The notes under the pieces: generated by a model | Told to the model about the DNA's origin: nothing | Database searches by the model: none | What the model saw: only the letters and a program-made list of their open reading frames with translations | Position numbers and translations under genes: made by a program | Shown: positions 49,261-61,559 of the stretch, piece after piece | Layout: every line of letters begins with the position of its first letter | Position numbering within the stretch: the stretch's first letter is position 1 | Assembly (NCBI RefSeq): GCF_019649055.1 | Contig: NW_026570263.1 | Coordinates: forward strand, 744,001-808,000 | Reading direction: 5' to 3' | DNA: 64,000 nucleotides | DNA from: Paramacrobiotus metropolitanus | Lineage: Eukaryota > Tardigrada > Eutardigrada > Parachela > Macrobiotidae

Positions 49261-49345
49261 CGCGTTGAACGGAATAACGCGCGTTGAATCGTTGAACGGT
49301 TTAGCGCGTTGAACGGAACGGTTGTTTAGCGCGTTTGAGCGGAAT
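49255..49345. repeat. Short tandem repeat spanning the RhoGAP stop codon
   Basis: TTTAGCGCGTTGAACGGAA-like units recur about four times, the first including the TAG stop. They form the start of the 3' UTR. Confidence 0.7.
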
Positions 49346-49593
49346 GGTGAGGAGATTTCGGCGAGGGCGTTCCCGATGGATTTCGACAGGAAGGGAGGTT
49401 AACCGTTGGAATGATTGACATTTTTTTCCTCGTTTTACGCCGACTTTTACTGGTTTCAGTAGCGTTAACTGCTTCTTCCAGCTAGCCTTCTTTAGTTTTG
49501 TTTTTCCTCTGTGATTTTGACATCTCTGCGCGCCTTTTTTTGCGTTTATTCTCTCACCGCGTTCGCGTCGTCCCGATGGTTGGTGGTACACTT

Positions 49594-49930
49594 GTACGTA
49601 CTCGGAATGGATAGAATGGAATACTCGTAGAATCCTAACGAAATAATTATTGATTTCTACTGTATGACGTATGTGTTCGATGTTATCTTCCGTGGGAATG
49701 ATCGTTCAACGCGAGCATTAGGTTTAATACTTTAATTCCACGTCTTTAGTAACAAATAGCACAATACTTTATTAAAAGTACATTATAAAAAAAATACGTA
49801 CTCGGAATGGATAGAATGGAATACTCGTAGAATCCTAACGAAATCATCAATGAATTCTACTGTATGTGTTCGACTTTTTCTTTCGTGGGAATGATCGTTC
49901 CACGCGAGCATCAGGTGTAATTCTGCGTCG
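49594..49930. repeat. Direct repeat, two ~135-bp copies 200 bp apart
   Basis: CGTACTCGGAATGGATAGAA, then TGGAATACTCGTAGAATCC, occurs near 49597 and 49797. Downstream GGGAATGATCGTTC also matches. The copies have diverged by small indels. Confidence 0.75.
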
Positions 49931-50090
49931 TTTGTAAGTTTGTGACAAATAACAAAATATTTTTTTAAATATAATAAATATTAAAAATACATTAAAATAT
50001 AAAAATCAGTGAAAAATAAATATATAAATATGATAAAGTATGAATGTTAACCTAAAAATAATCAAAGCAAAGCGTTTGGGAGGAAAAAAG

Positions 50091-50163
50091 TGACCACGGT
50101 GGGAGTCGAACCCACAATCTCCTGATTCGTAGTCAGGCGCCTTAGCCATTGGGCCACGCGGCC
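50091..50163 (-). tRNA. trnR(acg): tRNA-Arg (anticodon ACG)
   Basis: The reverse strand reads GGCCGCG...CGTGGTC (7-bp acceptor stem with two G-U pairs). The D-arm is GGCCCAATGGC, the anticodon arm CCTGA-CTACGAA-TCAGG with anticodon ACG, and the T-arm has GTTCGACTC. There is no intron and the discriminator base is A. A run of T (CTTTTTTCC) directly downstream on the minus strand is a Pol III terminator; A and B boxes are in the normal positions. The 73-nt length is standard. Confidence 0.95.
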
Positions 50164-51386
50164 ATGTCGTTATAACCAGTGCATGGTGCACGCGCACAGC
50201 CTGTTTGGCTTTTCGCAGCGTTTGCGCAGAAAGTTGGATCTATTTACAGCCGGCTGCTAGCGTATCACCAGCAAAACTGCCAACCATCTGCACAAACCGT
50301 AAAATTGTAAAAAGTGCACCGGGAGCATGTTTATTTGATACTGCTAACGAAGTCGAAGATTTTGGTAGACTTTCACCAGCTGTTACTCGGTAAAGTAAAG
50401 CCTGGAAAAGTTCCTTTTTGTGTTCCCTGTACAGTTGTACGCATCACTGAAAGGTCAGCTGTTTTGAGTTGTTTTTCAGTTCCACAGACAATGAAAAAAC
50501 TGATCACTGGTTTGATTTTCCAACTTACCGGTTAGGTTGGGCTAGGTTGTTGTTAACTGAAGTTGCGATGAAAGATGATCCCGTTCGAAAGCTTCCCTAC
50601 ATAGTACATACATATACATACGTAAATATAGACATAGAAAATGTCAATTTCAATGGCTGCTGTCAATATCTGAACGAACGCATTCAACTCGCAGTTGTTT
50701 CAAGTGTATTAAACTGTTAGATTGAATTAAATATTACTATTTTGAAAAGCGAGCCAGTGCGAGGAAAATCTGCAAATGTGTCTTTGTTCTGTCGGTCAGA
50801 TGTTTCATAAATTTTACGGGTAGGAAAATCTCTTTACTGAACAAAGTTTTCCTTTTGTAAGGCATTCAAGTATGTATTACAAACATAATCTGATTATGGC
50901 AAGCCGGATAATAAAATTCAGTATGTGCGAGTACATATAGGTAGATATATATATGTATGTATACAATACATATTTATATACAGATATGTATTCGTATAAA
51001 ATATGTGTACATATCTGTACATGTATATATACACATATGCGAATTTGCATTCCAGCGTATTGATAGTAAGTACTTCATAGTATTGCGTGTCCTATTAATG
51101 CGTATTCATAGCACTTACTTCAATGTTCCAAGCAACTAGAATTGTTACTATTTTGCAAGGTTACGGTGAAAGCTTTACCGAAGCCAGCTTTACCGGACCC
51201 GGCATCAGTGGCACGGGTTAAAAATATTTTTTTACGAAATAAAAGGCATGTGAAACAGTTTCTGAACATGCTAAATCTAAATATCTGATAGTATTTTCAA
51301 TTATTTGTTTTAAATTTTGGAGTTTTTCCGACCTCGATGTCCCAGATTGTTTGTAGTCACATTAATATTATAGATCTTGGTTCGCT
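50164..51386. other. Spacer between the tRNA and F-box paralogue 2
   Basis: No gene supported. A TATATG/TACATA-rich microsatellite-like tract runs from about 50935 to 51050. Confidence 0.5.
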
Positions 51387-52898
51387 CTATGAGGCACTGC
51401 TACTGCTGGTCGTGCCCAGTGAATGTTTCGACAGAAACAATTCATAGATTCCCCACAGCGCCAGTCTGCTGAGTTGGCCGAGAGGCACACTTCTCAAGTC
51501 GACGTGGTCCCACGCGTGCGGACTGCCATCCGAATGGAACCCGCTGAATCTGCAGGCACAGCAACAGTGCTCGTATTTTTTTACCATTCTACCTTTTTAA
51601 ATAGCAGCAGCAACGTTTAAATTTGAATCCTTACAAGTAAGCAGTATTACGCGAATGCACTTTTTCTTATATTGATGACCTTTGCCAGTACGCGTACTAG
51701 AACTACACAAACACATGTGCAGCTGATGAGATACCGGTGCATCGGTGCAGGTTAGACGACAATGCTTGATGACGTACATGTTGAGGAAGTAGCGGATGGG
51801 TTGCCATTCCTGCGGGTACTGCAGTGTCTGGCACCAGCGCGCGCGCACCGCCGCCACTTTGCTGCGAACGTCGGCCGTGGCCGGGGGCAACGCCCGGTCC
51901 TTGACCCACATCAGGCGCCGCCGGACCGGCTCCCAGCCGTCGCGGCACTCCAGGACCAGGCGGGCAATGTCGACCAGTGTCCCATCCAACACCGACTGCA
52001 CATGTACACCATTGGGTCGGGCTTGGCCGAAGAAGCGGCGTTCCCTAAAGGGCAAGGAATGGAGGGCGTGTCCGTGCGACCACATTTCCTGATAAAGTTG
52101 TCCTTGCACTTGCCACCCCTCCAGGACAAGTTGTTGTTGTTGTTTTGTTGTTTAATGAGCTTAATGTCTACAACAATCAGGGATGTCCTGCACGAGGTCA
52201 TAGACTAAAATGGGAGATAAGGCTATCGCATTAGCGAAAGCCTTACATTTAAAACATCACAAATTTAGACAACATACAGTTTTACAGTAAACAGTAATGA
52301 TCAACATGAAGTTGAAGGAAACGCTTAGTCCATTTCAAATCCGCCATTTAACCGTATCCAGGCAAGAATCAAAACTGTTAATGCGGTTGTATGATTCATG
52401 GGGCAGTCTGATTTCATTCCACAAGTGCGCCATTAGATAGGCAAAGCTCCGTTCGCTGATGAACTTCCGTCCGTCCGAGGCGCACGTGTCCACGGGTTCC
52501 ACTGCGTAGGGATGTTCATCAAGGGACGTTATCTGACGTGTTCTGCCTGCAATACAAACGGCGGCAGCACCAAGTTTTTCCCGAAGTTTGAAAAATTTCT
52601 CCCCATAAGGTACAAGACGGAACACCATCTTGTACATCAGGAGCAGAGATTTTCGGATACGACAAAATAACAGGGACTTGTAACCCGCTTTTTTTAACGT
52701 TTCGGCATACTCAAACTTGCAAGGTCCGAATCTGATACTTTTTAAAAATCGGTATTGGCAGTCTTCTAACCATAGAATGTCCAAGTTAGGACATTAGTGG
52801 TTCTATGGGAATGAACCTATAGACCAGGACACGAGTGGTTCACTTGGTTCTGAACCAATAGAACCAATAAAAAGACGCTAACATTAAATAGATCTAAG

Positions 52899-54236
52899 TG
52901 TACCTATAGAACCACACAGAACCACCGTAGAACCACTTTAGTACCACAACTGAACCGCGTCTGCTGTCAGTCGCTAACACGCTGCCGCACTACCCGTCTC
53001 CTGTCGTGAACCAGTGAACCTATAGAACCACACAGAACCACTATAGAACCACAAGTGAACCACGTCTGCTGTCAGTCGCTGACACGCTGCCGCACTACCC
53101 GTCTCCTGTCGTGAACCGGTGAACCTATAGAACCACACAGAACCACCATAGAACCACTATAGAACCACAAGTGAACCACGTCTGCTGTCAGTCGCTGACA
53201 CGCTGTCGCATTACCCATCTCCTACTATGAACCGGTGAACCTATAGAACCACACAGAACCACCATAGAACCACTATAGAACCACAAGTGAACCACGTCTG
53301 CTGTCAGTCGCTGACACGCTGCCGCACTACCCGTCTCCTGTCGTGAACCGGTGAACCTATAGAACCACACAGAACCACCATAAAACCACTATAGAACCAC
53401 AACTGAACCACGTCTGCTGTCAGTCGCCGACACGCTGTCGCATTACCCATCTCCTACTATGAACCGGTGAACCTATAGAACCACACAGAACCACCATAGA
53501 ACCACTATAGAACCACAAGTGAACCACGTCTGCTGTCAGTCGCTGACACGCTGCCGCTCTACCCGTCTCCTGTCGTGAACCGGTGAACCTATAGAACCAC
53601 ACAGAACCACCATAGAACCACTATAAACCACAACTGAACCACCTCTGCTGTCAGTCGCCGACACGCAGTCGCATTACCCATCTCCTACTATGAACCGGTG
53701 AACCTATAGAACCACACAGAACCACCATAAACCACTATAGAACCACAACTGAACCACGTCTGCTGTCAGTCGCCGACACGCCGCCGCATTACCCCTCTCC
53801 TACTATGAACCGGTGAACCTATAGAACCACACAGAACCACCATAGAACCACTATAGAACCACAACTGAACCACCTCTGCTGTCAGTCGCCGACACGCTGT
53901 CGCATTACCCATCTCCTACTACGAACCGGTGAACCTATAGAACCACACAGAACCATCATAGAACCACTATAGAACCACAACTAAACCACGTCTGCTGTCA
54001 GTCGCCGACACGCCGCCGCATTACCCCTCTCCTACTATGAACCGGTGAACCTATAGAACCACACAGAATCACCATAGAACCACTATAGAACCACAAGTGA
54101 ACCACGTCTGCTGTCAGTCGCTGACACGCTGCCGCACTGCCCATCTCCTGTCGTGAACCAGTGAACCTATAGAGCCACACAGAACCACCTTGGAACCACT
54201 ATAGAACCACATCTGCTGCCAGCCGACGACAGGCTG
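52899..54236. repeat. Minisatellite, left arm, ~116-bp unit x ~11
   Basis: Starts of the unit (GAACCGGTGAACCTATAGAA) fall at about 53007, 53113, 53229, 53345, 53461, 53577, 53692, 53806, 53922 and 54037. The period is thus about 116 bp, with one shorter unit. Each unit combines repeated GAACCAC words with CTGCTGTCAGTCGC and an 'accCGTCTCCT' block. Units alternate between two sub-variants (CCGTCTCCTGTCGT and CCATCTCCTACTAT). Confidence 0.9.
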
Positions 54237-54529
54237 CTTAATTTTTTCTATCTTCCCTGGGTCTACATAATTACTTTGTGGATTTAGGCGCGCTTAATGT
54301 CAGTATCTCTTGATAACTCAGTTCAAAACTGTTTTTTTATCGTTTTGATTCGGTGGTGTAAAAACGATTCTCTTAGACTTGGAAAAAATCAGCAGTAGTT
54401 TTTGCAAATAAAAAGTAAGATTTGAGCTAAAGAAAAAGCAGAAATTTTTAAGCGGAGAAATGATAGACACCGTCGCGGGTGTACAATTTTGGAGTTCATT
54501 GCACAACAATGGTATCAGTTTCCGAAATA

Positions 54530-55390
54530 TTAATCCAATGGCATCTGGTTGTCGAGACCATCTGAACAGAGCTTCGCTAAATACTTATTGCGCCTCTTGA
54601 TTAGCCGGTGCAAGAAAAAGAGCTGGCGATATTTGGTCATCTTGAGCAACGCGAATCTGTACCGTCCCAGCCATGCATTCGTTTGCTCACAAGCTTGCGT
54701 ATTCGCTGATTTCAGATTGGGATGAGATTCGATGATCCGAGCTGGGTTGTACTGAGTGTGACACTGATGACCGACATGGCTTTTCAGATGGAACTTATCG
54801 ATGACCTTTCCAACGGCTCTCCACATGTTATTGTATGGCTTTGGTAATGGTAATGGCAGTTTGGTAGCTTTTAGAGAGTCCAAGTTGCACATATTGTCGT
54901 AAGCAATAAATATCGAGCCCCATTTCTCCGCCGGATAAGATTTCAGTGTTTGGCATAGCCAGGCCACAACGATAAGAAAAACCTGAGACACGGATTCCGA
55001 CCTACAACGTAATCGGTGGTACAACGTAACGCTATCGGCCGACAAACACATCAGTTTTTTAAAGAGCGTGCCTGTACATTATACAAAATCCTTGTGTAAG
55101 AAAGTTGTCATAATCATACAGTTGCGAGAGCCTCCCTGTCTCAATTCAAACAAGAATTTCACTTACTTATGCAAGGGAGAAAACCCATCAACATGTCCAC
55201 ACGCTCGTACGATGAACAGGTATCCTCGAGACCGTTGTGGATGTGTCGACGGACTCCCGGTATTTTTATAACAAGGCAAAAGAAAGGCATCACTTTCAAT
55301 CGCTTCCTCGTCTGTATCGGTGGTTGCGCTGACCATAGAATTTTCTTCAGTTTCTGTGTTGCTTTCTTTATTTTCCGGCAACGTAATCAA
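54530..55390 (-). CDS. KDZ-like transposase, degraded C-terminal part
   Basis: The main block (55051-54530, 173 codons) shows LMCLSADSVTLYHR, WGSIFIAYDNMCNLD, GKVIDKFHLKSHVGHQC, then the Glu-Gln motif ACEQTNAWLGRYR and RLIKRRNKYL. This order (YDNxCNL, D-FH...H..C, EQ-N) is that of KDZ/CxC-type transposases. An upstream piece at 55390-55163 gives an acidic linker and FIVRACGHVDGFSPLHK, followed by a consensus donor, so an intron of about 90-110 bp probably separates the two. The N-terminal half cannot be reconstructed. The catalytic core is incomplete, so the element looks non-autonomous now. Confidence 0.6.
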
Positions 55391-56199
55391 ATTTCCGTGT
55401 GCGCTGTGTAAGAATGGCGAAATCCCTGTAATTTTTTATCTTTAAGAGAGCGCCTTACGGGAAAAGACAACGTATAACCGTTTAATGGGCCAGGTCAATT
55501 GCTCCGTGTAAGTCTTACGCGACGCGCAAGCGGCAGTCGGGTAAAATATCATGACGTCAGGGCGCGTAAGCAGGTAAACGATTTGATTGGTAAACCAGAA
55601 TTCTGGGATGGGTTTTCCGCTTACCCGTGCGAGTAACTGTTGCGCTTCGAAATCTAAGCGCAACCGTTAGGCCCAAACTACGAGTAACTAGTACTCTCCT
55701 GCAAAGATGAACAAAATTTTGTTTGTTTGAACCAAAAGTGCATCCAGCGACCCAGATTCACACTCGTAAACTCAGAATTAACTTTTTTAACGTATTACCA
55801 CATTAAAGCATCAAAAATAAAGTTTTCGGTTCCACTTCAGTTTTTCAGTTGTTCAATTTCTTTCTTGCGACGGAAGCGTACTCGACTTACGATTGGACGA
55901 TATATTTGTCGCTGAGTCATGGACAGATTTTTACGCGTTTCTCCGTTACCCAACGCGTAATGGTTACCCAGATGCAATTGACACTTGCCCAATAAACTAC
56001 AAGTACCAAAGGTACTTCTATACTATAAAGCAGACGCTCATGGGGTATGTACTGACTTGCGTTCATACGATTCTGCAGATTGCGTTGTTTTTTTTTACGG
56101 CATCAAAAATTTAATTCTATTTTTAATTGCAAACGACCGCAGAGTATAAATCGGTAAACCTGTTAAATCAACCCAACTGCTAAAAAATTTTAACATCAA

Positions 56200-56325
56200 A
56201 ACAGAAAGAGTTCAGTTAACTTTTCAACTCCATCCATTGTTCCTAAGACTGAAGCCGCATTTCCCCGCTGAATCTCCAATGATAACCGCTGTCGGAGAAA
56301 TTCAAGGGACTGACGGGCTTCTTCA
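56200..56325 (-). mobile_element. RLE-family 3' fragment inside the KDZ-like element (copy 8)
   Basis: The minus strand reads LEFLRQRLSLEIQRGNAASV, then LGTMDG and a Leu/Phe end with stop, i.e. the last ~40 residues of the RLE protein. It adjoins the right minisatellite arm. Confidence 0.75.
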
Positions 56326-56334
56326 TAATGGCTG

Positions 56335-56985
56335 ACAAGCGTAGGTAATACGGCAGCGTGTCGGCGACTGACAGGAGACGTGCTTCAGTTGTGGTTCTAT
56401 AATGGTTCTATGGTGGTTCTGTGTGGTTCTACAGGTTCCCCGGTTCATAGTACGAAAGGGGTAATACGGCAGCGTGTCGGCGACTGACAGCAGGCGTGGT
56501 TTAGTTGTGGTTCTATAGTGGTTCTATGGTGGTTCTGTGTGGTTCTATAGGTTCACCGGTTCATAGTAGGAGATGGGTAATGCGACAGCGTGTCGGCGAC
56601 TGACAGCAGACGTGGTTCACTTGTGGTTCTATAGTGGTTCTATGGTGGTTCTGTGTGGTTCTATAGGTTCACCGGTTCATAGTAGGAGATGGGTAATGCG
56701 GCGGCGTGTCGGCGACTGACAGCAGAGCGTGGTTCAGTTGTGGTTCTATAGTGGTTCTATGGTGGTTCTGTGTGGTTCTGTAGGTTCACCGGTTCACGAC
56801 AGGAGACGGGTAGTGCGGCAGCGTGTCAGCGACTGACAGAAGCCGTGGTACAGTTGTGGTTCTGTAGTGGTTCTATAGGTTCATCGGTTCACTTTGTGGA
56901 ATTGTTAGTGAGACTGCGTGTCGGCAAGTAAGTGTCCTGCGGGAGCAATGTTGGTTCTTTGTGGTTCTATAGGTTCAGAACCAGT
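56335..56985. repeat. Minisatellite, right arm, inverted relative to the left, ~116-bp unit x ~5-6
   Basis: The same unit as the left arm, read on the opposite strand (GTGGTTCTATAGTGGTTC, CAGCGTGTCGGCGACTGACA). The two arrays together make very long subterminal inverted repeats. Confidence 0.9.
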
Positions 56986-59925
56986 GAACCACTAATGTCC
57001 TAACTTGGACATTCTCTCCTTCTAACTGATCAATCAGTAGCTTATGTTGGCAGAAAGCTACGGAACTGCCATAATCGGCTATCGGTTTAACAAGGGAATC
57101 GTACAACTTCGTCCGAGCTGCACTGTTTTGATATGGAAACAGTGCGTTTAGGTAACGAATGCGTTTTTTCATGCGGGTAGCTAGATTTTCGCTGTTACGT
57201 TTCCAGTTTAGATGTCGGTCCAGGTAGATACCTAGATACTTTGCATTTTCCAATACGGGGATATTTTCACTGTTTAACGTGTACACACTATCTGGCACTT
57301 TTATACGCTTTCTGGTGAATCTTACATGAGCGCTTTTCTTTGCATTGAAGTTTAGCTGGTGTTCAGCCGCATATCTAGAAATAATGTCTAAAGCTGATTG
57401 AAACACCTGCTCGTCTTGAGGAGACTCAACTTTTTTTAGAAGGCATACATCATCAGCGAAAACAAATAATTCACAGTCTTCTGGTAGATCCGGAATATCG
57501 TTCATGACACACAGATACATCTGAGGGCCTACCATCGACCCTTGTGGAACGCCGCTTGTTACTTCTCGAAGAGACGACAGTTTACCGTTTACATTCACTG
57601 CCTGAAAACGACCTTGCAAATAGTCACTCAAAAGTTCCACGAGAGCTTCGTTTAAGTTCAGTTCACGAAGTTTGGTTATCACGGTGGAGTGGTCAACACG
57701 ATCAAAAGCTTTACTGCAGTCTAGAAAAACACAGTCAACATCTATACCACAGTCAATAAAGTTCATGACCTTTTGCACAAGGATTTGATTTAGCAGTTCG
57801 GGTGAATGTTTTTTACGATAACCAAATTGGAAGCTGCGAATAAGATTGTTAGATGTTAGATGATTCGTTAATCTACCGTTAATTATTCGCTCGAAAACTT
57901 TAGATAACGGATGAAGACAGCTAACTGGCCTCCAGTTTTTGGGTATCGTGAGATCACAGGACTGTTTTGGTACGGGGGTAACATAAGAAATTTTCCAACT
58001 GTTCGGAAATCGTCGTTCAGATATGCAACAATTGAACAAAATTTTAAGGGGAACAATTATTGCCGAACCACAGGTTCTAATGAGATGATTTGTCACAGTA
58101 AACGGTCCGCTACTTTTCGAAAGATCGACTGCTTTTAACGCTTCCCAGATGTCACATTCATTGACGAAATTTTCATTTGGTCCAGATTTCTTGCCCAACG
58201 CTGATGACAGACGGCAGTGTGACGGACACGGTAAAAGAGAGTCAAAATAGTGTGCGTTCAAAACTTCCGCTTTCTCTTCGTCGGTTATAGCAACTTTACC
58301 ATCATGGTGCAGAATTGGCATGCCCTGTTTATCGACGCTTTTTCGTACATAAGACCAAAACTTTTTCGGGTCACTTCTGGAGGCTGTAGCAACATCCTGT
58401 AGTTGTCGATTCATAAACTTTCTCGTCATTAAATCACACTTCTTAGCATAGCTTTTCCAAGCTATTTTTAGTTTTCCCTTTCGCTCACCGACACCCGCCC
58501 TAACGTAACGCCTGTGTGCAGTATCTCTCGTTCTGATAGCTCGCTTTAGCGCAACAGGAAACGATATCGCGAATCGCTTCGGTTTTAGTTTTATTCTTTC
58601 AAAAAATGCCATAGCTTTGGTGACAATAACTTCCTCGATTTTGTCAGCCATTTCTGAAGAATCCATATTTTTTAATTCAATATTCCAGTTAGTTTGAAAA
58701 AGGTCATTTCGATAATTTGGGATATTTTCGGGCAGAAATTTCCACACAACTTTTTCTGGCTGCTTAAAAATGGATTTTGGAAGCAGAGCAACTATGGAGA
58801 CGGCATGATGGTCATTTGTACTTGATGTCGGGCTTACCACATTTACAGCCTCAATATACCAGTTTGTTGGTACAATCGCTAAATCAAGAATGTTGCTATT
58901 TCTGGTAGGAATCGTAACAATCTGCTTGAAGTTACACTCTTTTAAAAGTTTCAGCAGACACTGACCGTGGACAGTAGTTGACGTCAATTGCTGCCAATTA
59001 ATTTTCGGGCAGTTAAAATCCCCGAGTAAGACAAACCGGCTTACATCGTTTTCGCAAAATTTTTCGCTGATATGCTCCACAAACCGTGGTAACACTTCAC
59101 CAATCATATCAGGTGACCCGTAAAATACGCCAACAATAATGTTGAATGCACTTATCTCAACCGCTACGAACTCAAAATTGTCACTTTCAAGGTCGGTCCT
59201 TCTTTTCCCCCCTAATTTCTTGTTTGTTACCAGTGCTACACCACCACCAGATTTACCGAGTCGCACTCGACGGAAAACTTCAAAAGATCGCCCATTCCGG
59301 AACAATTTATCCGGCAAACCTGCTCTGTCTTTTGTCTCCGTTAGTCCAATAATATCGTACCCAACACTAAAAGCTTTCACTTCCGCCGATTTTGAAGAAA
59401 TACCGTTTATATTGCACAACTTTATCAAAATTTTAGATTTCGGTTTTTTACTGCCACAGTTATTCGTCGTGCGCGTGCGCAGTTATTCGTCGTGCGCAGT
59501 GCGGCTGGAGGGCCTGCAGGTAGGTCGGTACCGCCGGGCATTGGTGGCGGAAGGATTTGAGCAGGAGGAACGGCAGCTGGATGGCCATGATGGCAAATAA
59601 ATCCACCACCCAGTTGGCGATGTGCCACTCAAAGTACAGATCCGCCTCCCAGTCCCGGCGTGCGGTGATGGTGACGCTCTTCGTGGCGGGACTGATTGTG
59701 CGGCACAACACCATCGCGACGCGGCGACAGTTATGGTCGCCGCACTTCGTGCTGGTGAAGTTCTCTGTTAAGATGCTGATGTGGTGCGTCGCGCGGGCGC
59801 CGGACAGTATCACTTGCCACAAAGCACACACTCTGTACAAATAGAAAAAAATTGCATTTGTCCAGAGAAACACCCTACTGTACGCATACTTCGGTTGGCC
59901 CATTATTTCAATCAGTTCCGCTTTG

Positions 59926-59970
59926 GGGATCCTAATATTAATCACTTGATTAATACTAGGATCCCTAAAG
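59926..59970. repeat. Imperfect ~40-bp palindrome in F-box 2 intron
   Basis: GGGATCCTAATATTAATCA and TGATTAATACTAGGATCCC, reading in from each side, are separated by only a few bases. It is similar in style to the palindrome at 27928-27973. Confidence 0.65.
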
Positions 59971-60087
59971 ATGCCGGAAACCGGCATCTGGTGAATGCGC
60001 TGCCTTCAGCACACATTGGAAACCAGGCACCTCCTTTAATAAGTATCACGGTACGAGTACAAACTATGCACCAGAACAAAACCGAAT

Positions 60088-61447
60088 TTACAAAAGAAAC
60101 ACTTCCTCTATGCAATCCTGATCAGGGATCGTACCCATTACACAAATCGCGTTTCCCCTTTGTATTTGCATAGATATTCGCTGTTTAAAAAACTCTTTCG
60201 CCCGCTTTTGACCAGTTGAAGTCGCTATACCATTTCCAACCGTGTCCACTAGCTTTTTAGTTCCGTCTCCAAAGGGTCCGTAAATTTCGAAGGCTGCAGC
60301 AACGAAATCGTATCTTGCTTGCATCCAGGCGTGTTTTGATAGTTTCTCCCTTTCCGCAAGTTGGGCTGCTGCGCCGGCATTCACGGAAGTGCGGTCGACA
60401 TACGAGGCCGCCAGCGTGTCCACGCAGGTAACATCCACTGCCAGCGGTTTTCCGCGCTTCCACGGAATAAGGGTGATCACATCCGGCCTCTTCTTATCTT
60501 TGAGGGATAGACCTTTTGGTTCCATTCTTGAAGGGAAGCCGGCTGATTTCAGGCCGCGGGCGAATTCCGCGCTGATTTCGTCGTGTCGTGGTAATCTTCC
60601 GGCAGACCGCTTACAGCGAAGTCCGTGCCGGCCGAACTCGTCGACCAGCCCACCACAAACGCATACGTGTGGAGTGACGATCGGTGCTCCCAGACGCAGC
60701 GCAACACTTATGCGAAAAGCGTTGTCGTCTAACAGATTACCGAGGCAAGCTGCCGGTAAAGCATGGATCCACACGCCTGCTTCCGGGACTGACACCGCCT
60801 TTAGATGTGCGACTTCCTCCTGTGAAGTTCGTAGTGCGGTCAGTCTTAAAAATGTCTGCAGTGTCGTGGGAGTGTCCCAGGCTTTCTGGACGTGTCGGAA
60901 AGCCTCCATCGGAAGTTCGTCAGTATCGGCCTCTAACTTCCAGGCTCGCGTGGCGGTGATGACATCCGTTGCCGTCAGTGTCGGGCATAATCTGGAAATC
61001 AGTTGGTGCAACGAGGAAGCCGATGCCAAGTAGGTAGAGGGAGCTAGCTTCTCAGTGCGTCTGATTCCCAAACCACCGAAACGAACAGGAAGGGAGGCCT
61101 GGAGACATGTTGGGTGGTCCATCCTGACATTGGTGATGATCTCAACCGCCTCGCGAAATACCTGGTCGAGTCTATATAGCTCTTGTGGAAACATCCATGC
61201 GAGGGAGGTGCGTAATATGTGAACAATTTTCGGCACTCCTAGGCAGTTTTTTAGCAGGAATAGCGCTTGGTGTTTGGGAATTAGCTGCAGGCGGCCGCAC
61301 ATAATACCAAGCTGGCTGATTTTCTCACTGATCATCGGGATTACGGCAGCTGGTAGAAGAGGGGAGCCGAGCAGGTTCAGTTTATCAGCTGTTACTATGG
61401 TTATTCCAGGGAATAAATTGGAAACCTCCTCAATGACGATACATTAA
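60088..61447 (-). mobile_element. RLE-family retrotransposon, RT thumb to nuclease (copy 9), in F-box 2 intron
   Basis: A long open frame: NLLGSPLLPAAVIPM, then the thumb (LIPKHQALFLLKNCLGVPKI), SLPVRFGGLGIRRTEKLAPS, the CCHC knuckle (CVCGGLVDEFGRHGLRC), KKRPDVITLIPW...AVDVTCVDTLAAS, IYGPFGDG and FFKQRISMQIQRGNAICVMG to the stop. No frameshift is evident from the thumb to the end, so this is the best-preserved copy and a template for the family. It begins in the RT connection region, so the palm is lost. Here it has the same strand as the host gene. Confidence 0.82.
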
Positions 61448-61559
61448 AGATTTCAGTCGGGCTAAGGCTGGGCGCAGTAATCTGTGTGCACACTCATGTG
61501 TAAAACGCCGCAAACCGGTCGACGTTTATGGCCATCGCGGACTGCCATGCTCTTTCTCC

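Larger units (their letters stand above)
52773..57018. mobile_element. KDZ-like DNA transposon with minisatellite arms
   Basis: The 4.25-kb element lies in the LINE ORF. Its outer ends are inverted repeats: AGAATGTCCAAGTTAGGACA and on at the left, the exact reverse complement at the right, 30 bp perfect; three more bp outside are imperfect. It is flanked by an 8-bp direct repeat CTTCTAAC (52765-52772 and 57019-57026). Inside each end is a minisatellite, the two in opposite orientation. The centre holds a degraded transposase (separate entry) and an RLE 3' fragment. The 8-bp duplication and transposase type fit the KDZ (Kyakuja-Dileera-Zisupton) group. Confidence 0.75.
52131..59455 (-). mobile_element. 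5'-truncated APE-type LINE (Jockey/CR1-like), itself interrupted
   Basis: The main ORF runs from about 59428 to 57027 and continues at 52764-52335 after removal of the inserted transposon. Order: an apurinic-type endonuclease (IGLTETK, VGVFYGSPD, VLLGDFNCPKINW, SNILDLAIV, NDHHAVS), then reverse transcriptase (WRPVSCLHPLSKVFERII, FLDCSKAFDRVDH, TSGVPQGSMVGPQM, FADDVCLLKK), then a C-terminal segment ending VKWRI. A short 3' UTR ends in an (AAC)n tail near 52131-52150. Reading frames are open apart from the insertion, so the copy is young. The 5' end lies in a small duplicated GCGCACGACGAATAACTG context; ORF1 is missing. Confidence 0.88.

Noticed and set aside
50006-50197. 63-codon minus frame over the tRNA
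   Set aside because: It is the translated shadow of tRNA-Arg(ACG).
53188-54180. Three similar ~60-codon minus frames reading MWFYRFTGSRQE...
   Set aside because: They are one minisatellite unit translated repeatedly; no start context or independent coding evidence.
52899-54236. CRISPR-like array
   Set aside because: Units are ~116 bp and repeat along their whole length without unique spacers; it is a transposon-arm minisatellite in a eukaryotic genome.
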